64,000 nt of DNA from Peptoniphilaceae bacterium AMB_02 (GCA_036321625.1 CP143259.1:2220001-2284000); one strand, 5' to 3'. Shown: positions 1 to 8,984, counted from the first letter of the stretch. Notes: a model not told the origin generated them from the letters alone. Numbers and translations: made by a program.

Positions 1-198
1 AGGGCATTGTATACAGTCACCTACAATTTTACCCTTACTCAATTTGGCTCCTCTATGACTACACTGATCATAGAAACCGTGTACATTTCCGTCTTTATCT
101 CGAAATAATACAATATCCATACTGAGTCTTTTAATGCCGACAGGTTTGTTTTTTACCTCTTTAGATGTAAGTATGGAATACCATTGATTCCTAATCAT
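1..198 (-). CDS. Rieske [2Fe-2S] domain protein, N-terminal fragment (runs off window)
   Basis: The 66 visible codons begin at an ATG and continue past the window edge. The protein starts MIRNQWYSIL and carries the first half of a Rieske cluster motif: Cys46-x-His48, then 16 residues, then Cys65 as the expected first residue of the Cys-x2-His pair, whose His lies outside. N-terminal Rieske domains of this type belong to ring-hydroxylating oxygenase alpha subunits and related non-heme iron oxygenases, or to small Rieske ferredoxins; the missing C-terminus would decide. It lies 15 bp after the MarR gene on the same strand and is probably co-transcribed with it. An oxygen-using enzyme would be unusual in an anaerobe, so a redox or electron-transfer role is also possible. 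Confidence 0.8.
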   Translation of the reverse strand, partial: MIRNQWYSILTSKEVKNKPVGIKRLSMDIVLFRDKDGNVHGFYDQCSHRGAKLSKGKIVGDCIQCP

Positions 199-213
199 CA
201 ATTTCTCCTTCCA

Positions 214-633
214 TCAATTTCTTTCTTTAAATAGCATATTTTCAATAATCTTCTTATTAAGTTCCTTGTATACCTTCAGTTCTTCTTGAGTTAAGGAAGA
301 ATAGCACTCCTTTTCCCATTCATTCACTATTTTATGAAGCTGCGGAAGATGACCAATTGCACTTTCGGTAAGGTAAAGACCTTTAAATCTTCTATCCTCC
401 TCGCATGTTCGCCTTACTATTAAATCCCTCTCCTCCATTGTAGTTATTAGATTGCTTACATTTGCCTTATCTGTTTGAAGGAATTTGACCACAAAATTCT
501 GAGTTGCGCCGGGTTTTTCTTCTAGAACCATCAATACAACCATCTCTCTCCATATAAATCCGGCATTTTTTAAGCGTTCATCCAACAGAAGCTTACCCAT
601 GCGGTTAAGAATGCTGATATCACAGATTAACAA
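214..633 (-). CDS. MarR-family transcriptional regulator
   Basis: A 139-residue winged-helix protein of normal MarR length. Residues about 30-100 hold the helix-turn-helix and wing: a segment matching the MarR recognition helix (DKANVSNLITTMEERDLIVRR) is followed by the acidic-basic wing turn EEDRRFK. The start is a TTG placed 6 nt after AAGGAGGG. MarR proteins bind as dimers to short palindromes and usually repress their own gene and a neighbour until a phenolic ligand or oxidant releases them. A perfect palindrome covers the -10 box just upstream, so autoregulation is likely. The downstream Rieske gene is the probable co-regulated target. The ligand cannot be read from the sequence. Confidence 0.9.
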   Translation of the reverse strand: MLICDISILNRMGKLLLDERLKNAGFIWREMVVLMVLEEKPGATQNFVVKFLQTDKANVSNLITTMEERDLIVRRTCEEDRRFKGLYLTESAIGHLPQLHKIVNEWEKECYSSLTQEELKVYKELNKKIIENMLFKERN

Positions 634-647
634 ATTGATCCCTCCTT

Positions 648-668
648 ATAGTTGTATTATACAACTAT
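648..668 (-). promoter_or_regulatory. MarR-type operator palindrome
   Basis: Perfect inverted repeat with 9-bp arms, ATAGTTGTA-TTA-TACAACTAT, resembling MarR/OhrR boxes. It lies 15 bp upstream of the regulator's TTG start and covers the promoter -10 box (656-661), so bound repressor would block RNA polymerase. Operator identity is inferred from position and symmetry. Confidence 0.8.
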
Positions 669-684
669 TATGTTTTATGGTCAA
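656..684 (-). promoter_or_regulatory. Sigma-A promoter of the marR-Rieske operon
   Basis: On the minus strand TTGACC (679-684) is separated by exactly 17 bp from TATAAT (656-661). The -10 hexamer lies inside the palindromic operator. Confidence 0.8.
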
Positions 685-760
685 TGCTTTAGTGTGGTAA
701 ATTTAAAACCCTAGTTTTTACCTAGCTTATATTATATGATTCTTATAACTTATTTTTTTG

Positions 761-793
761 CATAAAATATCCTCCGAGAAAAATCCCGGAGGA
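761..793 (-). terminator. Intrinsic terminator after the hemolysin III gene
   Basis: A 10-bp stem, TCCTCCGGGA/TCTCGGAGGA with one G-U pair and a TTTT loop (770-793), followed on the minus strand by TATTTTAT. The stem is strong; the U-tract is modest. Confidence 0.65.
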
Positions 794-858
794 ATATTAA
801 AACTATTTTCTTTTCTTAATAAGTCTAATAAGTTTAAGACTTTATTAATCTATATTAT

Positions 859-1509
859 CTATCCTAAATAATACGCAATCCCTATAAACATACTGGCTGA
901 TGCAGCAAGTATGAACAAATGCCAGATTGCATGGTTGAACTTGATATTTCTGTTTCTATAGAAGTAAACTCCTACTGAATATAGGATTCCTCCCAGGACG
1001 AGATACAGAAAGAAGCTCCATCCCAATTGTCTCACTATGCTTCCTGCAATTATCAAGGACATCCAGCCCATGGCTAGATATAGAAATATTGAGAATTTCT
1101 CTGCGCCTTTTAAATTGGTTTTTTTGAAGGACACTATTTTAATGATAATCCCAAGTATTGCGATCGTCCATACGATTCCCAGCATGATACTGCTGACTAA
1201 GCCTTTAAGACCAAGTAGGAGTATCGGAGTATAGGTTCCTGCGATGCATAGGAATATTGCACAGTGATCTACCAATCTTAGATGTTTCTTCGCCTTTACA
1301 TTGGTTATCGAGTGATAAAGTGTAGAGGACAAGAACATAGCCGTTAAACAAATCATGTAAATGGTAAATGCCATTATTTTGGTAGAATTACCGACTTTTG
1401 CTGCATTTATCAAGATAGGGATTGTAAATCCGATGGTCAAGACCACTCCCAAACCATGAGTTATGGCATTCATAATTTCTTCTTTGATTGTATATAATTT
1501 ATTGTTCAT
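859..1509 (-). CDS. Hemolysin III / PAQR-family membrane protein
   Basis: A 216-residue polytopic protein with about seven hydrophobic segments. Family landmarks are the N-terminal EEIMNAITHGLG segment, SSTLYHS (about residues 65-71), the LRLVDHCAIFLCIAGTYTP block (about 80-98), and the C-terminal NHAIWHLFILAAS. The conserved His and Asp residues form the metal site of PAQR-type hydrolases. Bacterial members are annotated as hemolysin III or TrhA and are tied to membrane fluidity; true haemolytic activity is not implied. The start was placed at the second ATG, 7 nt after GAGG, because the upstream ATG is only 1 nt from it. The gene follows DUF1836 by 2 nt, so the two are co-transcribed. Confidence 0.88.
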   Translation of the reverse strand: MNNKLYTIKEEIMNAITHGLGVVLTIGFTIPILINAAKVGNSTKIMAFTIYMICLTAMFLSSTLYHSITNVKAKKHLRLVDHCAIFLCIAGTYTPILLLGLKGLVSSIMLGIVWTIAILGIIIKIVSFKKTNLKGAEKFSIFLYLAMGWMSLIIAGSIVRQLGWSFFLYLVLGGILYSVGVYFYRNRNIKFNHAIWHLFILAASASMFIGIAYYLG

Positions 1510-1511
1510 AA

Positions 1512-2000
1512 TCATACCTCATTATTTGAGAAATCCTTAAGTATAATCCCCAGTTCACGCTTGGAATTGATGGCTTTTACCATGCTGTCCAGGGCTCTTC
1601 TATATCTTTTTTCCTCTTCTAAAATAGAATCTTCCGGTGAATTACCTTTATTTTTTATCGATTCACAAAAGATATGATAAAGTCTGTCTATGCCAATTTC
1701 TCTTTGCGATTTTGATATGAATACTCCGATATCTTTAATACTCATAATTGATTTCATTAGAGCAATCATCATAAGTGCCGCTATTTGATATCGATAGTAT
1801 TTTTTCTTTTTAGGTTTTTCTATAACCTGAAGCTTCACATAGTTATTAATCATACTTGAGGTCATGTATTGATCAGTATCGTTTATTATTTCTGAATCAT
1901 TGATAATTGTGAGTAATTGATCGCTATATATTCCAAAATCCGGAATATTTTCCCATTCATATACTTCAATTGGTTTATTCTCTAAAGCTAACTCGTTCAT
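1512..2000 (-). CDS. DUF1836 domain protein
   Basis: 162 residues matching the DUF1836 pattern known from Firmicutes: an N-terminal W-x-x-IPDFGIYSDQ segment, then MTSSMINNYVKLQ followed by a lysine-rich PKKKKYYRYQ turn and a helical ALMMIALMKSIMSIKDI block. The layout resembles a MerR-like winged-helix DNA-binding fold, but no function is established. The start was moved to MNELAL because GGAGGA lies 4 nt before that ATG; the longer reading would run through the ribosome site. It is followed directly by the hemolysin III gene. Confidence 0.8.
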   Translation of the reverse strand: MNELALENKPIEVYEWENIPDFGIYSDQLLTIINDSEIINDTDQYMTSSMINNYVKLQVIEKPKKKKYYRYQIAALMMIALMKSIMSIKDIGVFISKSQREIGIDRLYHIFCESIKNKGNSPEDSILEEEKRYRRALDSMVKAINSKRELGIILKDFSNNEV

Positions 2001-2061
2001 ACATTCCTCCATTTAGTTTTGTTAACTAGATTGTATCAAGTTCTTAATCATATGTCAATAT

Positions 2062-3519
2062 TTATTCTTCCAATACTGATTCTTTTCGTCTTATCTGTTC
2101 ATAAAACCTGTTTATATACTCTTCTATGCTCTTAAAATTAGCTATTCTCTCTATTCTGTCTTCATCAGGAAAATAAAACTTGGATACTGCTCCCATACCG
2201 ATACCGACAATGGTTTGAGCTTCTTCCATGCTGATGATATTGTAGATGCATTCAAATCCGTACTTTGAATATCCTATATTTTCAAAATTTCCCAAGATAT
2301 TTTTCTGTCTGTAGAGATAGTATGGATAATAATCTGCATCTTCTGCATATTCCTGAGTAATGTCCAGCATATTTCTCACCATATCCGAATCTTCAAGGAT
2401 TATGTCCGACTTTCTATTTAAATCGGATCCTTTCTTAATTGCCAATGTGTGTATGGTAAGATTTTCCGGGTCCATTTTTTCAAGTTTTTTCAGAGTATTT
2501 TTGACATCTTCCTGATTTTCACCGGGAAGTCCTATAATTAAATCCATGTTGATTATCTGCATTCCAAGTCGTCTGGAAAGATTGTATGCTTCAAAGACTT
2601 CTTTTTCAGTATGCTTTCTGCCTATTCTTTCTAGAGTGTCATCCACCAATGACTGTGGATTTATACTTATCCTATTGACTCCGTTTTCTACAAGCATTCT
2701 AATCAGTGGAGTTGTGATTGTATCGGCTCTTCCGCATTCGACTGTGAACTCGCCCGTCTTAGGTTCTCCAAAAACTTCTTTAATCTTTTGGATTATTCGC
2801 TGTAATTCTCTAACCGGTATGGAAGAAGGTGTGCCTCCGCCAATGTATACAGTACTAAGGCTCTTGCCTTCCATTAAGTCTTTGGTCAATTGGATTTCTT
2901 CAATCAATTTATCTACGTATTCACTTACGGTGTCTTTATACCTTTCATAGATAACTGTCGGGAATGAACAGTAGATGCATCTACTCGGGCAAAATGGGAT
3001 ATTTACATAGAGTGAAAAACTCTTTTCGTCAAATACCAGGTACTTGCTCTGCCTGTCTGCTATATCATACATCATCCCGGCATTCTTTTCGCTTATTCTA
3101 AAAAGTTCTGTAAGACATTTTATACCGTCTTCATGATTTATTCCCTTTTCAATCATACTATGCGCTACTTTTACAGGTCTTATTCCCGTCATTATCCCCC
3201 AAGGCAAGACCTTGCCGGTGTAAGCGGATAGGGCATCGTAGATTGCCGACTTAATCATTTTTACTTCCGGGTTCTTTAACAGTTTCAGGCAGGTGAACTG
3301 TTCCATGGATATCTCCGAACGAGCTATCTCTTCTTTTGATTCAGTCAGTAATGCTGTAGCCATTTGAGATTTTTCATCGTATATCGATTCTAAGAACAGA
3401 CCGTGAAATGAACCTCTCTGTTCTCTTATTATATTGATTGGCATACCAGGAAAAAATACTCTTACGAGTTCAAATACATCGTGTTCGTAATGATGTCCAA
3501 CAAGTCTAATATTAATCAT
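2062..3519 (-). CDS. hemZ: Oxygen-independent coproporphyrinogen III dehydrogenase-like radical SAM protein
   Basis: 485 residues. An N-terminal HemZ-specific region (1-165) precedes a radical SAM domain with cluster cysteines Cys177-x3-Cys181-x2-Cys184 (CPSRCIYCSF), an SAM-binding GGGTPS motif (about 227-232) and a C-terminal HemN-like region. HemZ proteins are the Firmicutes relatives of HemN, which decarboxylates the propionates of coproporphyrinogen III. HemZ can also have a different radical SAM role where heme genes are absent, and none are seen nearby. Its start overlaps the phosphoesterase stop by 8 nt, consistent with one operon running 6009 to 2062. Confidence 0.88.
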   Translation of the reverse strand: MINIRLVGHHYEHDVFELVRVFFPGMPINIIREQRGSFHGLFLESIYDEKSQMATALLTESKEEIARSEISMEQFTCLKLLKNPEVKMIKSAIYDALSAYTGKVLPWGIMTGIRPVKVAHSMIEKGINHEDGIKCLTELFRISEKNAGMMYDIADRQSKYLVFDEKSFSLYVNIPFCPSRCIYCSFPTVIYERYKDTVSEYVDKLIEEIQLTKDLMEGKSLSTVYIGGGTPSSIPVRELQRIIQKIKEVFGEPKTGEFTVECGRADTITTPLIRMLVENGVNRISINPQSLVDDTLERIGRKHTEKEVFEAYNLSRRLGMQIINMDLIIGLPGENQEDVKNTLKKLEKMDPENLTIHTLAIKKGSDLNRKSDIILEDSDMVRNMLDITQEYAEDADYYPYYLYRQKNILGNFENIGYSKYGFECIYNIISMEEAQTIVGIGMGAVSKFYFPDEDRIERIANFKSIEEYINRFYEQIRRKESVLEE

Positions 3520-4369
3520 TTAAATCACCGGTTAATCCATATTTTTCAGCGGCCCTCGCCCAATAAGATTCCGGAATAATATCACCTTCAATTCCTTCCG
3601 CTCTTGCAGCATTAAATGCATCTCTGAGTAGAAACATGGTGATTGGCTTTCCGGTTACAATATTTCTATATATGGCTCTGGTGAAGTATCCGCCTATTTC
3701 AAATAGATTGCTCTTTAAAAACTCCTTATACAATTTCATATAGTCATAAGGATAGCTTTTTAGTTCATATCTTATTTCACCATTTTTGTTTTCCATTATT
3801 GCATAATTGCCTTCTTTTCCCTTACCCAAAGCTATTCCGACTGATCCGGGGTTTATAATGGTCCTTCCGTGCTTCGTATAGATGCCTTGAACATGGGTAT
3901 GACCGCCTATGATGTCTAAATCCGTTTTCAAAAGCCAATTATCAGTGTTTTCCCTGTTCCAGTGAAGTAGCTCGGTATTTTTCTCGGGAGATCCATGACA
4001 ATAAATATGATTCTCATCGATTATGCTCAAAGGCATATCAATAAAGAATTCGACAAATTCCAAATCGGTATTATCATAGGTATACTTCAATGATCCTCTG
4101 CCGGAAGGCGAGCTCCAATCGGGTTTATTGTAGTAGTAATCAAGTAAATAATCCTCTCTATTTCCCCTAATAAATACAGAGTTGTATTCATCCTTAAGTG
4201 CTTTGATAATCTCAACGGTTTTCATAGGATAGGGGCAATCGGTCAAGTAGTCGCCTAAAAAAATTATATTATCTATATTCTCAGTCTTGAGCTCATAGTA
4301 TAGTACTTCCAAGGATATATAATTACTGTGAATATCGCTTATTAAAGCTGTTCTTCCGCTATTTTTCAT
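3512..4369 (-). CDS. Calcineurin-like metallophosphoesterase
   Basis: 285 residues with the di-metal phosphoesterase signature in order: SDIHSN (about 11-16), GDYLTD (about 40-45), GNRED (about 70-74), a His in IYCHGS, and GGHTHVQG near residue 155. These motifs bind two metal ions for phosphoester hydrolysis. The family is close to YfcE/Icc-type phosphodiesterases and small protein phosphatases, and the substrate is unknown. A C-terminal helical extension of about 90 residues follows the catalytic core. The gene overlaps the aldolase stop by 11 nt and hemZ by 8 nt, which implies translational coupling. Confidence 0.85.
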   Translation of the reverse strand: MKNSGRTALISDIHSNYISLEVLYYELKTENIDNIIFLGDYLTDCPYPMKTVEIIKALKDEYNSVFIRGNREDYLLDYYYNKPDWSSPSGRGSLKYTYDNTDLEFVEFFIDMPLSIIDENHIYCHGSPEKNTELLHWNRENTDNWLLKTDLDIIGGHTHVQGIYTKHGRTIINPGSVGIALGKGKEGNYAIMENKNGEIRYELKSYPYDYMKLYKEFLKSNLFEIGGYFTRAIYRNIVTGKPITMFLLRDAFNAARAEGIEGDIIPESYWARAAEKYGLTGDLND

Positions 4370-5390
4370 TTTTTACATCTTCGAAAAATCCAATCAGTGC
4401 ATCCACTTCATCTTCTGTTGTGCCCCAAGATGTTACAAATCTTACAACTTTTTGTCCGTCCGGAAGAATCATTATTTCAAATAGAAAATCTCTTTTTAGC
4501 TTTTCTATAATCTCATCACTTGTCAGTATAAATATCTGATTGGAATAGTGTTTCTCATAGAGCTCAACGCCTGCACTTACAAGACCGTCTGCCAGTTTTT
4601 TTGCCATTTCATTGGCATGTCTACCGAGTTTATAGAATAGTCCGTTTTCAAATAGTGCTTCAAATTGACTTCCCATAAAGAATCCCTTGGCTAGCATGGC
4701 TCCTCTTTGTTTGTACATATATCTAAATCCGGGTTTTAAACTGTCATTGACAATGACAAGTGCTTCTCCGATTATTAGACCGTTTTTTGTTCCACCTATA
4801 AAAAATGCATCACAATAATTTGCGATATCTTTAAGGCTGATATCATTTGTCTCTGCAGTAAGTGCGACTGCAAGCCTTGCACCGTCAAGATAAAGTAGAA
4901 GTCCGTACTCTTTACATTTTTCACTTATCTCTTGCAGTTCTTTTAAGGTATATAAGGTGCCTGTCTCAGTAGCATTAGTAATATAGACCATCTTTGGCTG
5001 AGTTTTTGCTTCAGATCCATATGCTCTCATCACTTCATCGATTCTGGACGTAGGGAGTTTACCATTAACTCCTTTTACTTCTATAATCTTATGACCTGTG
5101 GCTTCTATGGCACCTGTCTCATTGTCCAGTATATGAGCTGTTTCAATTGCGATTATAGACTGGTATGGTTTTAAAAAAGCGGCTGCTGCAAGTAGATTGG
5201 TTTGAGTACCTCCCGAGATAAAGTGTATGTCTACATCAGATCTTCCCAGTTCATTTTCTATAAGATTATGAGCCTTCATGCAGTGCATATCAAGTCCATA
5301 GCCCGGGTTGACCTCATAGTTATTTTGTACTATTCTGTTTAGAATATCACCATGTGCCCCCTGGCTATAATCGTTTCTAAAATTATACAT
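4359..5390 (-). CDS. Low-specificity threonine aldolase family, PLP-dependent
   Basis: 343 residues of fold-type I PLP enzyme. Visible signatures are ISGGTQTN (about 58-65, cofactor phosphate binding), LYLDGARL (about 166-173, Asp169 to the pyridine nitrogen) and FFIGGTKNG with the Schiff-base Lys202. The family splits L-threonine or L-allo-threonine into glycine and acetaldehyde, though related beta-eliminating lyases share the fold. The start was placed at the ATG of MYNFRND, preceded by AAGGGTGA; the GTG three codons earlier lies within that ribosome site. It sits between cyclophilin and the phosphoesterase with tight spacing. Confidence 0.85.
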   Translation of the reverse strand: MYNFRNDYSQGAHGDILNRIVQNNYEVNPGYGLDMHCMKAHNLIENELGRSDVDIHFISGGTQTNLLAAAAFLKPYQSIIAIETAHILDNETGAIEATGHKIIEVKGVNGKLPTSRIDEVMRAYGSEAKTQPKMVYITNATETGTLYTLKELQEISEKCKEYGLLLYLDGARLAVALTAETNDISLKDIANYCDAFFIGGTKNGLIIGEALVIVNDSLKPGFRYMYKQRGAMLAKGFFMGSQFEALFENGLFYKLGRHANEMAKKLADGLVSAGVELYEKHYSNQIFILTSDEIIEKLKRDFLFEIMILPDGQKVVRFVTSWGTTEDEVDALIGFFEDVKNEK

Positions 5391-5406
5391 ATTTTTCACC
5401 CTTAAA

Positions 5407-6009
5407 TTAAAATTCCTCTATTTTAACTTCCTCAATTACGACATCCTCTAATGGTTTATCCATAGGGTCTCTTCTTACTCTACTTATACTGTCCACGACA
5501 TCCATACCCTCGTACACTTGACCGAAAACAGTATGTCTAAAATCAAGCCAGTATGCACCACCCAGTTTCTCATAAGTTTCTATTATATCGTCATGGTAAC
5601 CGCCATCAGCTCCAACGGCTCTCATCTGTTCTAAGCCGTCCTCAGGAACCGACTCCAATTGTACTATGAAGAACTGGCTGCCATTTGTATCAGGACCAGC
5701 ATTTGCCATGCTCAATGCCCCTCTAAAGTTCCTGTAGTCTACATCAAATTCATCGTCAAATGGACGACCGTATATCGATTCTCCGCCTCTGCCGGTTCCG
5801 GTTGGATCTCCTCCCTGAATCATAAAGTCCGGAATTACCCTATGGAAGATAACTCCATTATAGTATCCTTCCTCACTTAGTCTTACGAAGTTATCAACTG
5901 TAAGTGGTGCTGCCTTTGGGAATAATCTTATTTTAATATCTCCCATATTTGTGATGATAGTTGCTACCTTATCTCCTTTTTGCGGTTCTCTTAATTGATC
6001 TAATGACAT
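5407..6009 (-). CDS. Cyclophilin-type peptidyl-prolyl isomerase
   Basis: 200 residues. The cyclophilin core begins with TIITNMGDIKIRLFP and includes VIFHRVIPDFMIQGGDPTGTG (catalytic Arg in FHR), SMANAGPDTNGSQFFI and HTVFGQVYEGMDVVDSI. It catalyses cis-trans isomerisation of prolyl peptide bonds. There is no signal peptide, so it should be cytosolic. An insert of about 30 residues between the NGSQFFI strand and the HTVFG segment is typical of Firmicutes members. It is the first gene of the 6009-to-2062 group, preceded by AGGAGAA. Confidence 0.92.
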   Translation of the reverse strand: MSLDQLREPQKGDKVATIITNMGDIKIRLFPKAAPLTVDNFVRLSEEGYYNGVIFHRVIPDFMIQGGDPTGTGRGGESIYGRPFDDEFDVDYRNFRGALSMANAGPDTNGSQFFIVQLESVPEDGLEQMRAVGADGGYHDDIIETYEKLGGAYWLDFRHTVFGQVYEGMDVVDSISRVRRDPMDKPLEDVVIEEVKIEEF

Positions 6010-6103
6010 ATTGTTCTCCTCTCAAATTTATAATATGAATTGTTTATAATATTTTGTCTTACTTATAATATATACCCATCTTGAGTAATAAATATGAAGA
6101 TAA

Positions 6104-6133
6104 TAAAAAAGAGCAATGCGAATTGCAATGCTC
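6104..6133 (-). terminator. Intrinsic terminator after the phosphodiesterase gene
   Basis: Stem GAGCATTGC/GCATTGCTC with one T-T mismatch and loop AATTC, followed by TTTTTT on the minus strand. It lies 12 bp past the stop of the 6145-7407 gene. Confidence 0.85.
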
Positions 6134-6144
6134 CAATTTGTCTG

Positions 6145-7407
6145 TTAAACGAGAATTTCAGTTAATCTTCTTCCTGTAGCTCCCTCTAATCCCAAGTCCA
6201 TTGCTTTGGAAATGGTCGGAGCGATATCAACAAGATTTGCATTCTCTATAGTAATGTTTTTAAAATCAGGACCTATTGCAAAAAATACTGCAGAATAATT
6301 CGGTTTATCCGGACTATAACCATGAGTTGCCTTGTGATGAGGAAGTGAGTGGTCAACAATCTCTCCATTCATATCCTGAATGAAATAGTATCCCGCTTCA
6401 GCCTCGAGCATAAATGCACATTCAGGATCGGCTCCCATTGCTTCGGCTTCTTCTGAAGTGTAAATCTCCTCTATCCCTTCATACTTTTCTCTAAACTCTT
6501 CTAAATGAGCCCTAAGTTTATTTAGCGACTTATGATCCATATGCTTTGAATAGATATAAGCTGCTCCTCCGGCTTCATGCATTATAGCATCGAACTTATT
6601 TATTTTACCGCCTTTTAGTTTAAAGTAACCCTTTTCATTTAAAAACGAGTTGACTCTCAGTCCCGTCTTCAAATCTATTTGGGAATGATCACTTAATACT
6701 ATTAGATTCGTGTTTGCGAGTTCATTTCTGGATTCCAGTAGTTCTACTACATTTCTTATTCTTTCATCATATGTTAATATCGCATCTTTTACTTCCTGAG
6801 CGTGAATTCCATGATTGTGTTTCATTTCATCAACTGCAATAAAATGAGCCATTATAACATCCGGACCGTAAGTCTTTATGAGATCTAAAAAACATGCTTC
6901 TATAAAATTATCGAGTTCAGGTTGCGATAATCCTTTTCTCAAATGTCCAAATTTTTTATCGAGCTTGTATACAAGCATCGGATTACTGTTTAGAAGTGAT
7001 ACAATTACCTGATTATGCCAAGGTCTATGTGGTATTATCTCGGCAATATTATAGTCTATATTGCCCTTGGCTGATACCGGCCATAGTACAGCTGCTGTTT
7101 TAAGTCCTTTTCTTCTTGCCGCCCTAAACAGAGTATCTCCCTGTATATTTTTTTCATACCAATACCAATCCATTTTGTCTTTGGACGGTTGTAATAGCAG
7201 ATTGTTAATAATCCCATGTTCCCTCGGATATCTACCCGTACTTATACTGGCATGACAAGCATAAGTCAGAGTTGGATATACTGACTTTACCTTTTTTATA
7301 TATGCTCCATTATCTATAAGATATCTAAATCCCGGAAGTTTTTCAAAGACCTCCGAGTCAATATCACCCAATGCATCGAAAGACATTACAATTAATTTCT
7401 TCTTCAT
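6145..7407 (-). CDS. Type I phosphodiesterase / nucleotide pyrophosphatase (alkaline phosphatase superfamily)
   Basis: 420 residues. The N-terminus has the metal-binding Asp in MSFDALGD, then YPTLTYACHASISTGRYPREHG, in which a Thr of YPTLT is the family nucleophile. Further metal ligands are in VLSDHSQ (about residue 240) and THGYSPDKP (near 365). Members hydrolyse phosphodiester or pyrophosphate bonds of nucleotides or headgroups. No signal peptide or membrane segment is visible, which is unusual for secreted ENPP-type enzymes and suggests a cytosolic substrate. It follows map by 14 nt. Confidence 0.85.
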   Translation of the reverse strand: MKKKLIVMSFDALGDIDSEVFEKLPGFRYLIDNGAYIKKVKSVYPTLTYACHASISTGRYPREHGIINNLLLQPSKDKMDWYWYEKNIQGDTLFRAARRKGLKTAAVLWPVSAKGNIDYNIAEIIPHRPWHNQVIVSLLNSNPMLVYKLDKKFGHLRKGLSQPELDNFIEACFLDLIKTYGPDVIMAHFIAVDEMKHNHGIHAQEVKDAILTYDERIRNVVELLESRNELANTNLIVLSDHSQIDLKTGLRVNSFLNEKGYFKLKGGKINKFDAIMHEAGGAAYIYSKHMDHKSLNKLRAHLEEFREKYEGIEEIYTSEEAEAMGADPECAFMLEAEAGYYFIQDMNGEIVDHSLPHHKATHGYSPDKPNYSAVFFAIGPDFKNITIENANLVDIAPTISKAMDLGLEGATGRRLTEILV

Positions 7408-7421
7408 TTTTCCACCAATAA

Positions 7422-8174
7422 TCAGTCTTGATCTGTTAGTATGATTGGACCGTCTTTTGTTATAGCTATTGTATGTTCAAATTGGCATGACATCGATCCG
7501 TCAATGGTTCTAGCCGTCCATCCGTTATCGTCAAGCTTTGATTTCCAGTGACCTGCATTGATCATTGGCTCTATTGTAAATACCATACCTTCTGTTATTC
7601 TAGGTCCTCTTACAGGTGTTCTGTAGTGAAGCACTTGAGGATCTTCGTGTATATTCGTTCCTATACCATGACCTACAAATTCTCTTACAACTGAATACCC
7701 TGCGCCTTTTGCAACTTCTTCAATTGCTCTGCCTATATCTCCTATCCTGTTTCCGATTACAGCCACTTCAATTCCCTTGTATAGGCATTCCTTAGTCGTA
7801 TTGTAAAGGTCGATAACTTCTTGGCTCGCCTCTCCGACTATATAACTCCATGCAGAATCTGCAAGATAGCCGTCCAGATTGACTACCATGTCTACGGTAA
7901 TCAAGTCTCCTTCTTTTAAGACTATATCTTCACGCGGGAATCCATGACAGATTTCGTCATTTACTGAAGTACAGGTTGCAAAAGGATAACCTTTATAACC
8001 TTTTTGTTCAGCAGTGGCTCCTGCAGCTTCTATTATTTCATCTGCTACTTCATCTATATATTTTGTTGTAATCCCCGGTTTTATAATTTCTTTTAATCTC
8101 TTATGAACGCCGGCAAGTATCTTGCCGGCAGCTCTCATTTTTTCAATTTCTTCCGGAGTTTTAATAATTATCAT
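7422..8174 (-). CDS. map: Methionine aminopeptidase, type I
   Basis: 250 residues, the usual length of type I MAP. The di-metal ligands are all visible: Asp95 (TVDMVV), Asp106 (LADSAW), His169 (GHGIG), Glu202 (FTIEP) and Glu233 (QFEHT), with His77 of ICHGFP in the substrate pocket. It removes N-terminal Met from nascent proteins. It is not in the usual ribosomal-protein operon (adk-map-infA), so it may be a second copy; here it sits between a nitroreductase and a phosphodiesterase. The start is preceded by AGGAGATA. Confidence 0.94.
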   Translation of the reverse strand: MIIIKTPEEIEKMRAAGKILAGVHKRLKEIIKPGITTKYIDEVADEIIEAAGATAEQKGYKGYPFATCTSVNDEICHGFPREDIVLKEGDLITVDMVVNLDGYLADSAWSYIVGEASQEVIDLYNTTKECLYKGIEVAVIGNRIGDIGRAIEEVAKGAGYSVVREFVGHGIGTNIHEDPQVLHYRTPVRGPRITEGMVFTIEPMINAGHWKSKLDDNGWTARTIDGSMSCQFEHTIAITKDGPIILTDQD

Positions 8175-8189
8175 AAATATCTCCTCGTC

Positions 8190-8984
8190 TTATATGGTAG
8201 TCTCTCCAACATAATAGTATTCTTCACTTACTTCTTCTACATTTATATCCCATTTAGGATGTAATCCTATTGTCTTGGCAAGTTCATTATAGTAGTAAAT
8301 AACTATACCGATGTCCACAAAATCATTTAAGCCCTTTGGATCTGCAATATATAATTTCACACTATTGTCATCAATCACGAATCTCCAAGGCTGTTTATTA
8401 TATGAAGACGGTGCCATTCTTAAATAGTAGAATAAATCATCCATGCCCATGCTCTCAAGTTCACCAATGGTCATTTTAGTGTTTAAATCACCTTTACAAA
8501 CATAGTCTTCTACTCCAATTCTACTACTGTAAGTCGCCTTTCCAATATTTAAATCTCTTGGAGGATAACCAACTGCAAGTATATATCTTACATAACCTAC
8601 GGTGTAACCGAATATTGATTTTAGTTCACTTTCCTCGACATCCAATAGAGTAACCCAGCAGGATCCAAGTCCAAGTGCTTTTAATTGCGTAATCAGTCTT
8701 TCGAGATTATATGCACCTTCGATATATGCAATAGGTTCTTCTACTAGTGTTTGCATGGCAATATAAGCAGGAGCTTTAATCATAACACCGGCATAACCCG
8801 CTTTTCCTTCCAAGCGCTCAGATATTTCATCGCCATTTAAAAATAATTTATATTCAGTATGTTCTTCGGCAGTATTTATATCGGTAATGATTTTCTCTAC
8901 TTCCTCAATGGATCTCTTATCAAGCTTTTTGTTTTTAAAAGTTCTAACAGACTTTCTGGTTAGTAAAAAATCGGACATTAACAT
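8190..8984 (-). CDS. Nitroreductase-family flavoprotein
   Basis: 264 residues with the nitroreductase fold: SDFLLTRKSVRTFKNK at the N-terminus (the RxSxRxF FMN-binding motif), LITQLKALGLGSCWVTL in the middle, AVGYPPR, and MAPSSYNKQPWRF toward the C-terminus. The SSYNKQPW motif normally occurs near the N-terminus in classical nitroreductases. Here it is C-terminal, so this belongs to the longer permuted-looking subgroup common in Clostridia. The substrate is unknown; such enzymes reduce quinones, nitro groups or flavins with NAD(P)H. GGAGGCG lies 5-7 nt before the ATG. Confidence 0.82.
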   Translation of the reverse strand: MLMSDFLLTRKSVRTFKNKKLDKRSIEEVEKIITDINTAEEHTEYKLFLNGDEISERLEGKAGYAGVMIKAPAYIAMQTLVEEPIAYIEGAYNLERLITQLKALGLGSCWVTLLDVEESELKSIFGYTVGYVRYILAVGYPPRDLNIGKATYSSRIGVEDYVCKGDLNTKMTIGELESMGMDDLFYYLRMAPSSYNKQPWRFVIDDNSVKLYIADPKGLNDFVDIGIVIYYYNELAKTIGLHPKWDINVEEVSEEYYYVGETTI

